Assembly: GCF_039541815.1 (NCBI RefSeq) | Contig: NZ_BAABGY010000011.1 | Span: 124,001-188,000, forward strand | DNA length: 64,000 nt | Direction of reading: 5' to 3' | Origin: Flavisolibacter amylovorans | GTDB taxonomy: Bacteria; Bacteroidota; Bacteroidia; Chitinophagales; Chitinophagaceae | Shown here: positions 54,942 through 62,361 of the stretch, piece by piece | How positions within the stretch are numbered: position 1 is the stretch's first letter | How the letters are laid out: each line of letters starts with the position of its first letter | Notes under the pieces: generated by a model | Seen by the model: the letters and a program-made list of their open reading frames with translations, nothing else | What the model was told of the DNA's origin: nothing | The model's database searches: none | Program-made: the position numbers and the translations under genes

Positions 54942-56177
54942 CTATTTCTTCCTGAGCAGGAACTGTACTGCCTTTTCGATTGCGGCATCACGGCCGTTTT
55001 GCGGTGTTGGGATCGGGACGGGGCGAAAGCGCTCGCGCGGGGTGCCATCTACATGGTACAGGCGCTCGGCGGGAAAGCTGTAGCCGATACGCGAATGTGG
55101 GAGCTCGTAGGAGTAGATGCTGCCCAGGAGCCCGGCCATCGGCGAACCCAGCACGGTGGCGCGGCGCAGGCCGTCGAGGCCGATGGCAAGGCCCTCCCCC
55201 ATACTGCCCGTCCACGGGCCAACGAGCACCGCTACCGGGGCCGTGTAGGTTTTTCCGCGCGGAGATACAAGCTCCACCCAGCTGCGCTTCACGCCCCAGC
55301 GGGCTTCCTCCGTGGGCCACTCGTGCTTCTGGTAAAAACCCTCCTTGAGGATGAGCCTCCCCATGATGGCGCGGGCCACGGTGGTATTGCCGCCGCTGGG
55401 CGTTTCGCGCAGGTCGAGCACGAGGCCGCGCGTATCCAGGAGCCCATTGAGCACCGAGTCGAAAGCCGGGATCAGGTCGTTGTTGCCCAGGCTGTTGGCG
55501 ATGCGGATATAGCCGATGCCGGAAGGGAGGCGCCGTGCCTCGATGGGCCCGCTGTATCGGTAGGTGCCGATGTTGCCATGCGCATCGGGCTCCAGCTCCA
55601 GCTCTTTTCCATCGCGGCGCACGGTGAACCGGCGGGATACGTTGTGCGTGCCGGCGAGCAGCACCTGCAGGGCGTAGTCGGCAGCGGCGCTGTCGGGCCT
55701 GCCCAGGTGGCGGGGCAACAGGTGCTGCACTGCCCCGGGGAGCGGGCGCCCGTTCACGGCCACGAGTTCGTCGCCCGGGCGCAGCCCCGCTTTTTCGGCG
55801 CCGTAGCCGCGCCGTACCTCCAGTACAACCGCCCGGTTGCCGCGGAAGGCAGCATGCAGGTCGGCGCCCGTGGGCACGAGGCGGTACGAGTCGCCGGTGT
55901 TGGTGTTGAGCGCCGCGTGGTGGTCGTAGAGCTCGCGGAGGGCGCGCTCGAGGAAGAGCGTGAAGCCCCAGCGGTGCCGCACGGTGTCGAGCTCGTTGCG
56001 GAAGCACGTGCCCATCGCCTCCCAGTCGGTGGCCTTCCGGTCCCAGTAGGCATAGTGGTCGCGCACCGTTTTCCAGAAGGCGTCGAAGTCGGCAGCGACC
56101 TCCTGTTGCGTCAGCGGCTGTGCGTGCCCGCATAGCGCGGCGAGCAGCAGGAGTGGTAAAAGGCGTATGCGCTTCAT
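54942..56177 (-). CDS. S41-family peptidase (C-terminal-processing protease type)
   Basis: 411 residues with a signal peptide. After an N-terminal helical part (FDAFWKTVRDHYAYWDRK) comes a PDZ-like segment (GYGAEKAGLRPGDELVAVNGR) and the core: IGYIRIANSLGNN, GLVLDLRETPSGGNTTVARAI and the catalytic Ser in VGPWTGSMGEGLAIGLDG. This is the typical tail-specific protease/tricorn-like S41 order. The catalytic Lys is not obvious without alignment. It is presumably periplasmic. ATG 56177 fits the signal peptide. Confidence 0.87.
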   Translation of the reverse strand: MKRIRLLPLLLLAALCGHAQPLTQQEVAADFDAFWKTVRDHYAYWDRKATDWEAMGTCFRNELDTVRHRWGFTLFLERALRELYDHHAALNTNTGDSYRLVPTGADLHAAFRGNRAVVLEVRRGYGAEKAGLRPGDELVAVNGRPLPGAVQHLLPRHLGRPDSAAADYALQVLLAGTHNVSRRFTVRRDGKELELEPDAHGNIGTYRYSGPIEARRLPSGIGYIRIANSLGNNDLIPAFDSVLNGLLDTRGLVLDLRETPSGGNTTVARAIMGRLILKEGFYQKHEWPTEEARWGVKRSWVELVSPRGKTYTAPVAVLVGPWTGSMGEGLAIGLDGLRRATVLGSPMAGLLGSIYSYELPHSRIGYSFPAERLYHVDGTPRERFRPVPIPTPQNGRDAAIEKAVQFLLRKK

Positions 56178-56555
56178 GGGGGCTTGTAGGTTAAAGCTAA
56201 GCGTTGTTTGATGGTTGCAGTTCACTTGCTCGACAAAGTAGTCGGCCGCAGGCGGCCTTGTGGACGCGGCGGCGCAACGACGCGACGGTGAAATGCGATC
56301 TGGAATTTTCAATATTGAAGTTTCGCTGCGCCGCCACACGCCGCGCCGCCGCGTGAAAACGGGCCGCCTGCGGCCCTGTTGTCCCCGGATACGTCAAACG
56401 ATCATCTATAAGAGCAACAGGCGACAGGCGGCAAAAAAAACCTCCGCGCAAAAGCGCAGAGGGACTTGCCTATGAGAAAATATCGGGAGCATACGCCGCA
56501 GCCCTGCAAAGCACTTCTGCTAACAGCGCTCCGGGGTAGCGGCGTACCCGTATTA
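56178..56555. other. Intergenic stretch, long inverted repeat and terminator
   Basis: 378 nt. The elements GCCGCAGGCGGCC (56240-56253) and CGCGGCGGCGC (56266-56277) recur inverted as GCGCCGCCGCG (56345-56356) and GGGCCGCCTGCGGCC (56361-56375); similar pairs occur at 45250-45318 and 61644-61790. A terminator for the downstream minus-strand gene is at 56433-56463. Confidence 0.65.
56433..56463 (-). terminator. Terminator after YD-type lipoprotein
   Basis: Stem CCTC(T/C)GCGC with GCGC(A/G)GAGG, loop of four, followed on the minus strand by eight T. Confidence 0.75.
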
Positions 56556-57320
56556 TTACTGGTATTCGAAGGTCATGGTCACGTTGCCCTGCGTGGCAGT
56601 CAGCGGGTAGCCGGCGGCATCGTAGGTGTAGGTGGTGGTCAGCGTGGTGTCGAACATGGTGCCGGGGAAGTCGAAGGCGGCGCTGAGGTTGTCGCGCTGC
56701 GCATAGAGCTGCATCGAGAAGCCGGCCTGGTCGAGTACCCACTTACTTACCTGCGGGAAGGGCGAGCGCTTGTTGCCCCAGGTGAAGGTGGCGGCATACA
56801 GGTCGGGCGTGGCGGATACGGAGCTCACAAGCTCGCCGTTGCCGTCGTAGGTAAGGGCGAAGTCTTCTTCCGTGCCGTCGGACATAACGAGGTGGATGGC
56901 CGTCACGCGGTTGCCGGTCACCGTGTAGGTCAGCGCGTCGTCTTCGATGAGCGTGTTGCCGCCGCCCGTGATCTGCCAGCTCTTGAAGGTGGCTGTAGCG
57001 GGCTTGTTGTTGACGTAGCTGTAGGAATAGATGTTGTGGAAGTTGGCCTCGGTCTCGTCCACTTCGATGAGGTTGCCCGCATTGTCGTAGGTGAACTCGG
57101 CATGCTCCGTCCCGGTGTTGCTGGTGTAGCCGTTGAGGCGCTTGCTGGCCGCGTCGTAGCTGTAGGTGAACACGGTGGACTGGCCGTTCTCGGTACGCGT
57201 CATCTTCTTGAGGATGCGTGTGGTGGTGCCGGGCTGGTTGGTGTTTTCGTCGGTGTCTTTTTTGCAGGAGGCCAGCGAAAGGGCTGCGCAGGCAGCGGCA
57301 GCAAGCATCAGTTGCTTCAT
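56556..57320 (-). CDS. Lipoprotein with YD/RHS-like strand repeats
   Basis: 254 residues, lipobox Cys19 (LSLASCKKDTDE). Repeated hairpins YSYDAASKRLNGYTS, FTYDNAGNLIEVDET, LTYDGNGELVSSVS and YTYDAAGYPLTATQ follow the YD/RHS pattern Y-D-x-x-G-x-L, so the mature part is a beta-rich surface domain. Bacteroidota have many such lipoproteins (DUF4595-like). A longer frame exists to 57416, but the lipobox sets the start. Probably outer-membrane anchored; ligand unknown. Confidence 0.78.
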   Translation of the reverse strand: MKQLMLAAAACAALSLASCKKDTDENTNQPGTTTRILKKMTRTENGQSTVFTYSYDAASKRLNGYTSNTGTEHAEFTYDNAGNLIEVDETEANFHNIYSYSYVNNKPATATFKSWQITGGGNTLIEDDALTYTVTGNRVTAIHLVMSDGTEEDFALTYDGNGELVSSVSATPDLYAATFTWGNKRSPFPQVSKWVLDQAGFSMQLYAQRDNLSAAFDFPGTMFDTTLTTTYTYDAAGYPLTATQGNVTMTFEYQ

Positions 57321-57555
57321 GTTGAACAGGATTGTATGGTGTTTTAATAGCCCGGTGTTTTTCATGGTATGCGGGCCTTTCGGATGCAATGTTCGTAAGC
57401 TCCGCGCGCGCTGCAAACCGTATCTGTACTGAGTTGCGCAAATGCGTGCATGGAGTGCGCCAACGCTGCGACAGACATCGGAGGATGTTTTCCGGTAGCT
57501 GCCGGTTTTTCTGCTGATCGTATAAATACGGTGGTGGGATAGCGCGCGTTGGCAA

Positions 57556-57583
57556 TAAAAAAAGACGCGGCAACCCGCGTCTT
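57556..57583 (-). terminator. Terminator after DUF3078 gene
   Basis: Stem AAGACGCGG/CCGCGTCTT with a short loop and T-run on the minus strand, 26 nt past the stop. Confidence 0.75.
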
Positions 57584-57608
57584 GTCTTGCTATGGCGATA
57601 TAGCGTTT

Positions 57609-58538
57609 TCAGAATTTCGTCTGCAGGCCGATCCCCGCCAGCGACTTCAGCTGCAATGCCGGCCGGTTCTTGCCCGGACCGAACACCCTTGCGTCGTCGT
57701 CGTAGATGAGGTCCACGTTCCAGGTGGCTGCCAGTACCTTCCAGAGGCGTACCGACAACTGGTTGGTGAGGAACACGTCTACGTTGCCCGGGCGGTGGCG
57801 GTAGTTGCTGAACAGGTCGAGTCGTCCTTTATAATTGACGGCCTCGCTGAGGCTCTTCCAGTAGTTGATCGTGGCGAAGGCGCCGACTTCGAGGGCGCTG
57901 TGGCGGCCCGGCTCCACGCCATAGAGCCCCTTGGCGGCGAGCGAATCGTCTTTTACGATGATCCACCGCGCGGTGGCCGGCGATACATAGATCGAGAGGT
58001 GCTTCGTGGGTTTGTAGTCAATGCCCACCGAGGTGAGCACATAGGCCGGTGCCAGGAAGTTGGAGGCGAGGCTGCGGCTGCCTTCGGTGTAGGTGTAGCC
58101 GCGGAGCAGCTGCGTGCGGAAGTTGAGCAGGGTGGCCAGGTTCATCTTCGGCGTCAGCACATAGCCGTATTTCGAGAGCAGGTCGATGCGGTCGTCGTTC
58201 TTGCGGCTGCCGAGCGAGGAGGTGCGTACGAAGCCGAAGTTTAAGTCGGCGGTATTGTCCCACTGGTGCCGCGGGCTCCGGAAGAAGGAGAAGAGGCTGA
58301 GCGAGGTATTGATGGCCAGGGAGAACTCGTCGCCGCCGGCCGCCCAGTTGTTGAGCGTGCCCTGTGCGAAGTTGAGGTTGTAGATGCCGCCCTGCTTCAG
58401 GCTGCGTACCGTATCGGTTTCTACGGTGCTTGCTTTTTCCGATGATCTCTTCAGCCCGGCCACCGTCGGGTCCTGGGCGGATGCGGTAAGGGTCAGCAGC
58501 AGCGCGGCGCCGCCGGCCAATAGGGTTCGTGGGTTCAT
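57609..58538 (-). CDS. DUF3078 outer-membrane-type protein
   Basis: 309 residues with a signal peptide. The DUF3078 hallmark is GGIYNLNFAQGTLNNWAAGGDEFSLAINTSLSLF (region 50-84), followed by beta strands typical of a barrel (NTADLNFGFVRTSS, KYGYVLTPKMNLATLLNFRTQ, NYWKSLSEAVNYKGRLDLF) and a final aromatic TKF. DUF3078 is a Bacteroidota-specific family of unknown function. The gene is alone. A GTGAGCGG octad array lies just upstream. Confidence 0.88.
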   Translation of the reverse strand: MNPRTLLAGGAALLLTLTASAQDPTVAGLKRSSEKASTVETDTVRSLKQGGIYNLNFAQGTLNNWAAGGDEFSLAINTSLSLFSFFRSPRHQWDNTADLNFGFVRTSSLGSRKNDDRIDLLSKYGYVLTPKMNLATLLNFRTQLLRGYTYTEGSRSLASNFLAPAYVLTSVGIDYKPTKHLSIYVSPATARWIIVKDDSLAAKGLYGVEPGRHSALEVGAFATINYWKSLSEAVNYKGRLDLFSNYRHRPGNVDVFLTNQLSVRLWKVLAATWNVDLIYDDDARVFGPGKNRPALQLKSLAGIGLQTKF

Positions 58539-58563
58539 GCGCCTGCAAGATAATGCGTCAGCA

Positions 58564-58607
58564 GGTGAGCGGGTGAGCGGGTGAGCGGGTGAGCGGGTGA
58601 GCGGGTG
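58564..58607. repeat. GTGAGCGG octad array
   Basis: Five exact 8-nt copies of GTGAGCGG, then a diverged end, just upstream of the DUF3078 gene. Confidence 0.9.
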
Positions 58608-58651
58608 AAAAGATGGACCCAGTAAGTTAAGCTACTGCCGGAAACGACCCA

Positions 58652-58682
58652 ATTACCATTAGACAAATAGACCAATAGACAA
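58652..58682. repeat. TTTATTGG-type octad array (diverged)
   Basis: Minus-strand units GTCTATTG / GTCTATTT / GTCTAATG / GTAA, period 8. Confidence 0.75.
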
Positions 58683-58711
58683 CCACCAAGCGATCCAGCC
58701 GGAAACGAGTT

Positions 58712-59041
58712 TCAGCCCTTCCGCTTTTTCGCCGGCGGCGTGATGGCGGCGTGGGCGCATTCGAGGGCGCCCGAGAGCAGCTCGGGGTGCACGCGGTCGA
58801 GCAGGGCATGCGTCCAGCCCTGGCGGCCCCAGGCATTGGGCACCGGGAACATCGCGGCCGGGTCGTGGAGGCAGAAGATGTCCTGCTCTTCGCGCGGCAG
58901 CTTGATCGTTACCCGCCCGGCTTCAGGCACCATGGTAGCGTAGATCTTTCCGTGCACGCGGAAGGAGGTCTTTTCCTGATGCGGCTCCTCGGTGCTGCCG
59001 GGGAGTGCGAGCGCCATGCGGCGAAAATCGTCAGGCGTCAT
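58712..59041 (-). CDS. MmcQ/YjbR-family protein
   Basis: 109 residues with the YjbR fold: DDFRRMALALPGSTEEPHQE, FRVHGKIYATMVPE, RVTIKLPREEQDIF and WGRQGWTHALLDRVHPELL. The family has a double-wing DNA-binding-like shape but no defined role. It stands alone. A heptad array (CACGCCT/GAGGCTT, 59140-59167) lies upstream. Confidence 0.88.
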   Translation of the reverse strand: MTPDDFRRMALALPGSTEEPHQEKTSFRVHGKIYATMVPEAGRVTIKLPREEQDIFCLHDPAAMFPVPNAWGRQGWTHALLDRVHPELLSGALECAHAAITPPAKKRKG

Positions 59042-59139
59042 AGATGCAGTTTTGAATCGATAGAAGTGGGCTCGGGTGATGAGCTTCTTTAACCTGCCGG
59101 GAACGTCAAAAGAAGGTTATTGCCGTCAGACTTCTTCCC

Positions 59140-59167
59140 TCACGCCTGAGGCTTCACGCCTGACGCC
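59140..59167. repeat. CACGCCT/GAGGCTT heptad array
   Basis: 7-nt units CACGCCT / GAGGCTT / CACGCCT / GACGCC. Confidence 0.75.
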
Positions 59168-59199
59168 AACCGGCGGACCTGTTCATTTAGAAACGATTT

Positions 59200-59616
59200 T
59201 TAGAAGATCCAGCGGAGAAAGGTGATGAAGCCGATGACCGCGGAGAAGAGGAATACGAGCACTCCGAGCCACACACCGTATTTGACGAGCTGCTGCTTCC
59301 AGAAGGGCTGCGGCCGCGCCGGCTCCTCGTGCGAGGCCACCGGCTCCTGCCATTGCTCGAGGTAGTAGGGCCGGAACTCGCCGCTGCTGGCCAGCGTGCT
59401 GCCGGTAAGGGGGATCTGCGCGTTGTCGGAAGGCGACTGGTAGTCCAGCGTAAGCGAAGCCTGGAGCAGCTCGCGCGCAAAGAGCCGGAGGCCCTCCTGG
59501 TTGGCGCGGATAAAGCCGTTGGGCTCCTGTGCAAAATAGAATTCGAGGCGGGCGGAGTCACCGCCGTCGGCGGGACGAAGTTGCTGGATGATGTCCTGGA
59601 GACTGTCGCGGTTCAT
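59200..59616 (-). CDS. Single-pass membrane protein of unknown function
   Basis: 138 residues. Soluble, mostly helical N-terminal part (NRDSLQDIIQQLRPADGG; GLRLFARELLQASLTL) and a single C-terminal membrane helix (YGVWLGVLVFLFSAVIGFITF) ending in RWIF. The arrangement is that of a tail-anchored protein. No family recognised. It lies downstream of the secreted protein at 59712-60248 with a 95-nt gap and probably belongs to the same minus-strand unit. Confidence 0.72.
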   Translation of the reverse strand: MNRDSLQDIIQQLRPADGGDSARLEFYFAQEPNGFIRANQEGLRLFARELLQASLTLDYQSPSDNAQIPLTGSTLASSGEFRPYYLEQWQEPVASHEEPARPQPFWKQQLVKYGVWLGVLVFLFSAVIGFITFLRWIF

Positions 59617-59711
59617 AAGCGATCGGTTATGCCGGTAAGATAGGACACCGGCCGCGCAGGTGCCGCCCGAAGCGCGGAAAATTTTCTGAAGCCGCCCGTA
59701 GATATACGGAC

Positions 59712-60248
59712 TTACTTCCGGTCCAGCACGGCTTCGATGGTGGCGCGGTCCCAGTAGCGCACCTCGAAATGGGGGTCCCCGGGAAGGAGGATGTATTGTC
59801 CCGAAGGCAGGATGAGGGCCGAGGTGCCGCAAGTGGCACGCTTGCGGAACAGGAGGGCCCGCAGGTAGCCGTCGTCTGTTTTAATGGTACTGTCGAAGGA
59901 TTTCAGCTTGTTGAACCTCTTGCCGGGCTCCCGCAGCTCAATAAAGCTCGCCCCGGTGCGGGCGGCACGCATATCCGCCATGCGGCGCTGTTTGTTGGCG
60001 ACGAAGGAGCGGTTGTGTTCATTGCCCTGCTCGTCGAGCCGGTTCCAGCACGACTCCCGGTTGAAATCGAATTTGAGGAAGAGGGTGTCGCGCAGCGGCC
60101 CATCGGAATAGCGGGTCAGGTGCTGCTTCAGCGAGTCAAATGCCGCCGGTGTCAATTGCCCTGTCGTCGCCTTCCGGGTGTCGAAGGTTTTTTGGGCACG
60201 GAGGGGCTGCAGCGGCAGCAGCAAAAGCAGGAGCAGAGCAGGCTTCAT
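59712..60248 (-). CDS. Exported protein of unknown function
   Basis: 178 residues with a signal peptide (MKPALLLLLLLPLQPLRAQ). The mature part has KFDFNRESCWNRLDEQG and a later Cys in RATCGTSALILPSG, which could form a disulphide. A final GDPHFEVRYWDRAT lies near the end. No family recognised. It is 17 nt downstream of the ankyrin gene and likely cotranscribed. Confidence 0.72.
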   Translation of the reverse strand: MKPALLLLLLLPLQPLRAQKTFDTRKATTGQLTPAAFDSLKQHLTRYSDGPLRDTLFLKFDFNRESCWNRLDEQGNEHNRSFVANKQRRMADMRAARTGASFIELREPGKRFNKLKSFDSTIKTDDGYLRALLFRKRATCGTSALILPSGQYILLPGDPHFEVRYWDRATIEAVLDRK

Positions 60249-60265
60249 GGCTATTTGGAGACGGG

Positions 60266-60763
60266 TCAGTTTCTGTTTTCGGCATACGGGAGCAGGAGCG
60301 CGATCATGGCCTCGTTCTCCTGGATGATGGCGTGGTCGAGGGGGCTTTTGCCGCGCTGGTCGCGCAGCTCCAGCGAGGCGCCGCGGCGGAGCAGCTCCTG
60401 GGCGATGGGGCCGTGGCCGAAGGTGGCGGCGAAGGTGAGGGCGGTGGCGCCGTTGCCGTTGCGGGCGTTGACGTCGGCGCCCCGCTCGAGCAGCTCGGTG
60501 GCGAGGGCCGCATAGCCTTTGAAGCAGGCCCCCATGAGGGCGGTGTTGCCGGCGGCGTCGCGGGCGTCGGGGGCCGCGCCGCGTCGGAGCAGCAGGCGGG
60601 CGGTGTCGGCCGCGTCGTTGTACACGGCGATGATGAGCGGGGTAAAGCCGCGGGCGTCGGCGGCGTCGAGGAGCGCGGGGTCGGTGTCGATGAGGGTCTC
60701 GACGGCAGCCGCGTCGTTGCGGCGGCAGGCATCAAACAGGTCGGCGATAAGCGCAGGATTCAT
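60266..60763 (-). CDS. Ankyrin-repeat protein
   Basis: 165 residues made almost wholly of four ankyrin repeats: DARGFTPLIIAVYNDAADTARLLLRRGA, DAAGNTALMGACFKGYAALATELLERGA, NGNGATALTFAATFGHGPIAQELLRRGA and QRGKSPLDHAIIQENEAMIALLL (regions). The TPLxxA/LLxxGA frame is clear. No signal peptide. Cytoplasmic protein-protein adapter by inference. The downstream exported gene is 17 nt away. Confidence 0.88.
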   Translation of the reverse strand: MNPALIADLFDACRRNDAAAVETLIDTDPALLDAADARGFTPLIIAVYNDAADTARLLLRRGAAPDARDAAGNTALMGACFKGYAALATELLERGADVNARNGNGATALTFAATFGHGPIAQELLRRGASLELRDQRGKSPLDHAIIQENEAMIALLLPYAENRN

Positions 60764-60923
60764 GATCGGGCGTTGAGCCTTAAAGATCGGTCAGCGGAGA
60801 GAAAGCACGCGGATTTTTATGATCTTTTACGATGGACGCCGATGCCGGCCCAAACCCGCAGGATACGCCTTTGCGCACCCGTGCCGGATGAAGAGCTGCT
60901 GCCTTGCCGCGCACCAGCGCACA

Positions 60924-61448
60924 CTAATGCGTCGCTGCGGGATAGCTTGCCTTCTGCGGTTCTCCGGTTCCTTGTTCCCTGTTCGTCTGTTCTTCTTCCT
61001 CTTCCACGATGGTCTTGATCTGTGCGAGGATGGGGTTCCAGCCCTCGCCGTTGTTGTAGACGTCGCGGTAGCGGCGCGCGCCGTCGGCGGCGCCCTCGAA
61101 GCCGCCCTGCGTCACGGTGAGGACGGTCTGGCCCGAGGAGGTCTCGCGCAGGTCGAAGCTGACGACGAGGTGGTTCTCGGGGATGTCGGGGTAGGCGGCG
61201 TTGGGGTCGATCACGGTGTACCGGAGATGGGTATAGGGCTCGTAGGCGAGCACGGTGCCCTTCACCGGCACGTAGGGATTGCCCTCGTGCATCATTTCCC
61301 AGAGCAGGGGCGAGCCCGGCTTCCAGTCGGACACGGTGGCGCAGCCGAACATATACTTACGGGTCTGATCGGGGTTCACCAGGGCATCCCACACGCGTGC
61401 GGCGGGTGCATCGAAGGTGATGGTGTTGCGTACCAGCAGGGGTTCCAT
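60924..61448 (-). CDS. SRPBCC (AHSA1-like) domain protein
   Basis: 174 residues. Residues 1-145 form the SRPBCC fold: LLVRNTITFDAPAARVWDALVNPDQ, GCATVSDWKPGSPLLWE, THLRYTVIDPN and LTVTQGGFEGAADGARRY, ending in NGEGWNPILAQIKTIVEEEEE. The last 25 residues (after EEEEE) read QTNREQGTGEPQK and are coded by a GAACAGG heptad array, so this tail is probably repeat-derived. Ligand unknown. ATG 61448 is clear. Confidence 0.88.
   Translation of the reverse strand: MEPLLVRNTITFDAPAARVWDALVNPDQTRKYMFGCATVSDWKPGSPLLWEMMHEGNPYVPVKGTVLAYEPYTHLRYTVIDPNAAYPDIPENHLVVSFDLRETSSGQTVLTVTQGGFEGAADGARRYRDVYNNGEGWNPILAQIKTIVEEEEEQTNREQGTGEPQKASYPAATH
60968..61000. repeat. GAACAGG heptads within the SRPBCC 3' end
   Basis: On the minus strand GAACAGA / CGAACAG / GGAACAA / GGAACC, in frame with the coding sequence. 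Same family as at 12274-12316 and 14338-14373. Confidence 0.75.
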
Positions 61449-61963
61449 GGTTGTTCAATAGGTTTGGTGGATTAAAGTTAGGCCAACGGGCAAACAATGC
61501 CAAGGCGGAGCCGGTTAATTGCTGAGCTGCAAGGTAAAGCACTTAGGTAATGTGCGAATGGGGTAATGTGCTAATGGGGTAATGAAGAAAAAAGACGCAG
61601 ATTTCCGAAGAGGCTGTTTGAGTTAGCTTATGAGCCGGCTAGGCTGCAAGCGGCCTGTTTCACGCGGCGACGCAGCGGGTGGCGGCGCAGCGAAGTACCT
61701 ACGTGCTGACAATTCTCCCTTGCATTTCATCGTCGCGCAGTCGCGTAGTTGTCCCGCCGAGGCAGGATGCCAAGGCCGCTTGCGGCCGACGTTCCAGAGC
61801 TTTCGGGATGCACATTAATTCAAACAGCCTCTAAGATTTATATGATGGGCGCAGATGCGTTGACAGGAGCACGCAAATGTTCATTTCGTCTTTTTATCTA
61901 CGATGTTCGGGTACGATTTACAAAAGATGTATCGTCAACGTCCGTACTGCCGGCAAGCGTAGT
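61449..61963. other. Intergenic stretch, repeats only
   Basis: 515 nt. It includes TAACTTTA (minus, 61474-61481) as a plausible -7 box for the SRPBCC gene, GGGGTAAT octads (61547-61583), a long inverted GC element (61644-61790) and an AAGATTTATATGATGGGCGCAG-type repeat (61832-61860). Short ORFs here are rejected. Confidence 0.65.
61547..61583. repeat. GTGCTAAT / GGGGTAAT octad array
   Basis: 8-nt units GTGCGAAT / GGGGTAAT / GTGCTAAT / GGGGTAAT, joining the two styles of this family. Confidence 0.85.
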
Positions 61964-62344
61964 TCATTGCCCGGGAGTCACCCCTCCCTCCTGGGGAGGG
62001 GCTGGGGGAGGGGTCAGGAAGTCGCCGTCGATGATGAGCAGCCGGGCGCCGCCTTCGGTAACGGAGCGGTGCGACGAAGCGTCGTCCGAAACGATATAGC
62101 TGTCGCCGGCCTGCAGGGTGTGCGCGGAACCGTCCTCCATTTCCGACACGAAGCTGCCCTCGAGGCAGTGCACGATATGGCCCTTTTGGCACCAGTGGTC
62201 GGCGCGGTAGCCAGGGCTGTACGTCACGAGGCGTACCCGGAGCCCGGGGAATTGCAACGTGCGCCAGGAAGCGGTGCCGCTGTCGCCGGGATGGAATTCC
62301 TCGTGTACCTGTGTCCAGTCGATGGTCTGAAAGGGGAGGTGCAT
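61964..62344 (-). CDS. Cupin (DHCW-motif type) protein
   Basis: 126 residues. The motif ADHWCQKGHIVHCLEGSF holds the metal-site residues of the DHCW subgroup. FPGLRVRLVTYSPGY, HTLQAGDSYIVSDDASSHRS and ARLLIIDGDFL complete the barrel. The last 14 residues (TPPPAPPQEGGVTPGQ) are repeat-derived Pro/Gly sequence. Role unknown; small single-domain cupins often bind a metal and sugar or acid. ATG 62344 lies 17 nt after the stop of the hydrolase-like gene, so the two are likely cotranscribed. Confidence 0.85.
   Translation of the reverse strand: MHLPFQTIDWTQVHEEFHPGDSGTASWRTLQFPGLRVRLVTYSPGYRADHWCQKGHIVHCLEGSFVSEMEDGSAHTLQAGDSYIVSDDASSHRSVTEGGARLLIIDGDFLTPPPAPPQEGGVTPGQ
61977..62017. repeat. GGGGAGGGGCTGGGGGAGGG repeat in cupin 3' end
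   Basis: CCTCCCTCCTGGGGAGGGGC then GGGGGAGGGG, the GC-run repeat that codes for the Pro/Gly tail of the cupin on the minus strand. Confidence 0.7.
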
Positions 62345-62361
62345 GGTTTGTAGTTTTACGG

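Noticed and set aside
56240..56375. Insertion-sequence ends
   Set aside because: The inverted GC elements enclose only about 80 nt and no transposase; more likely a small palindromic repeat.
61749..62099. 116-residue ORF before the cupin gene
   Set aside because: It crosses the GC-run repeat and the cupin coding strand in antisense; no support.
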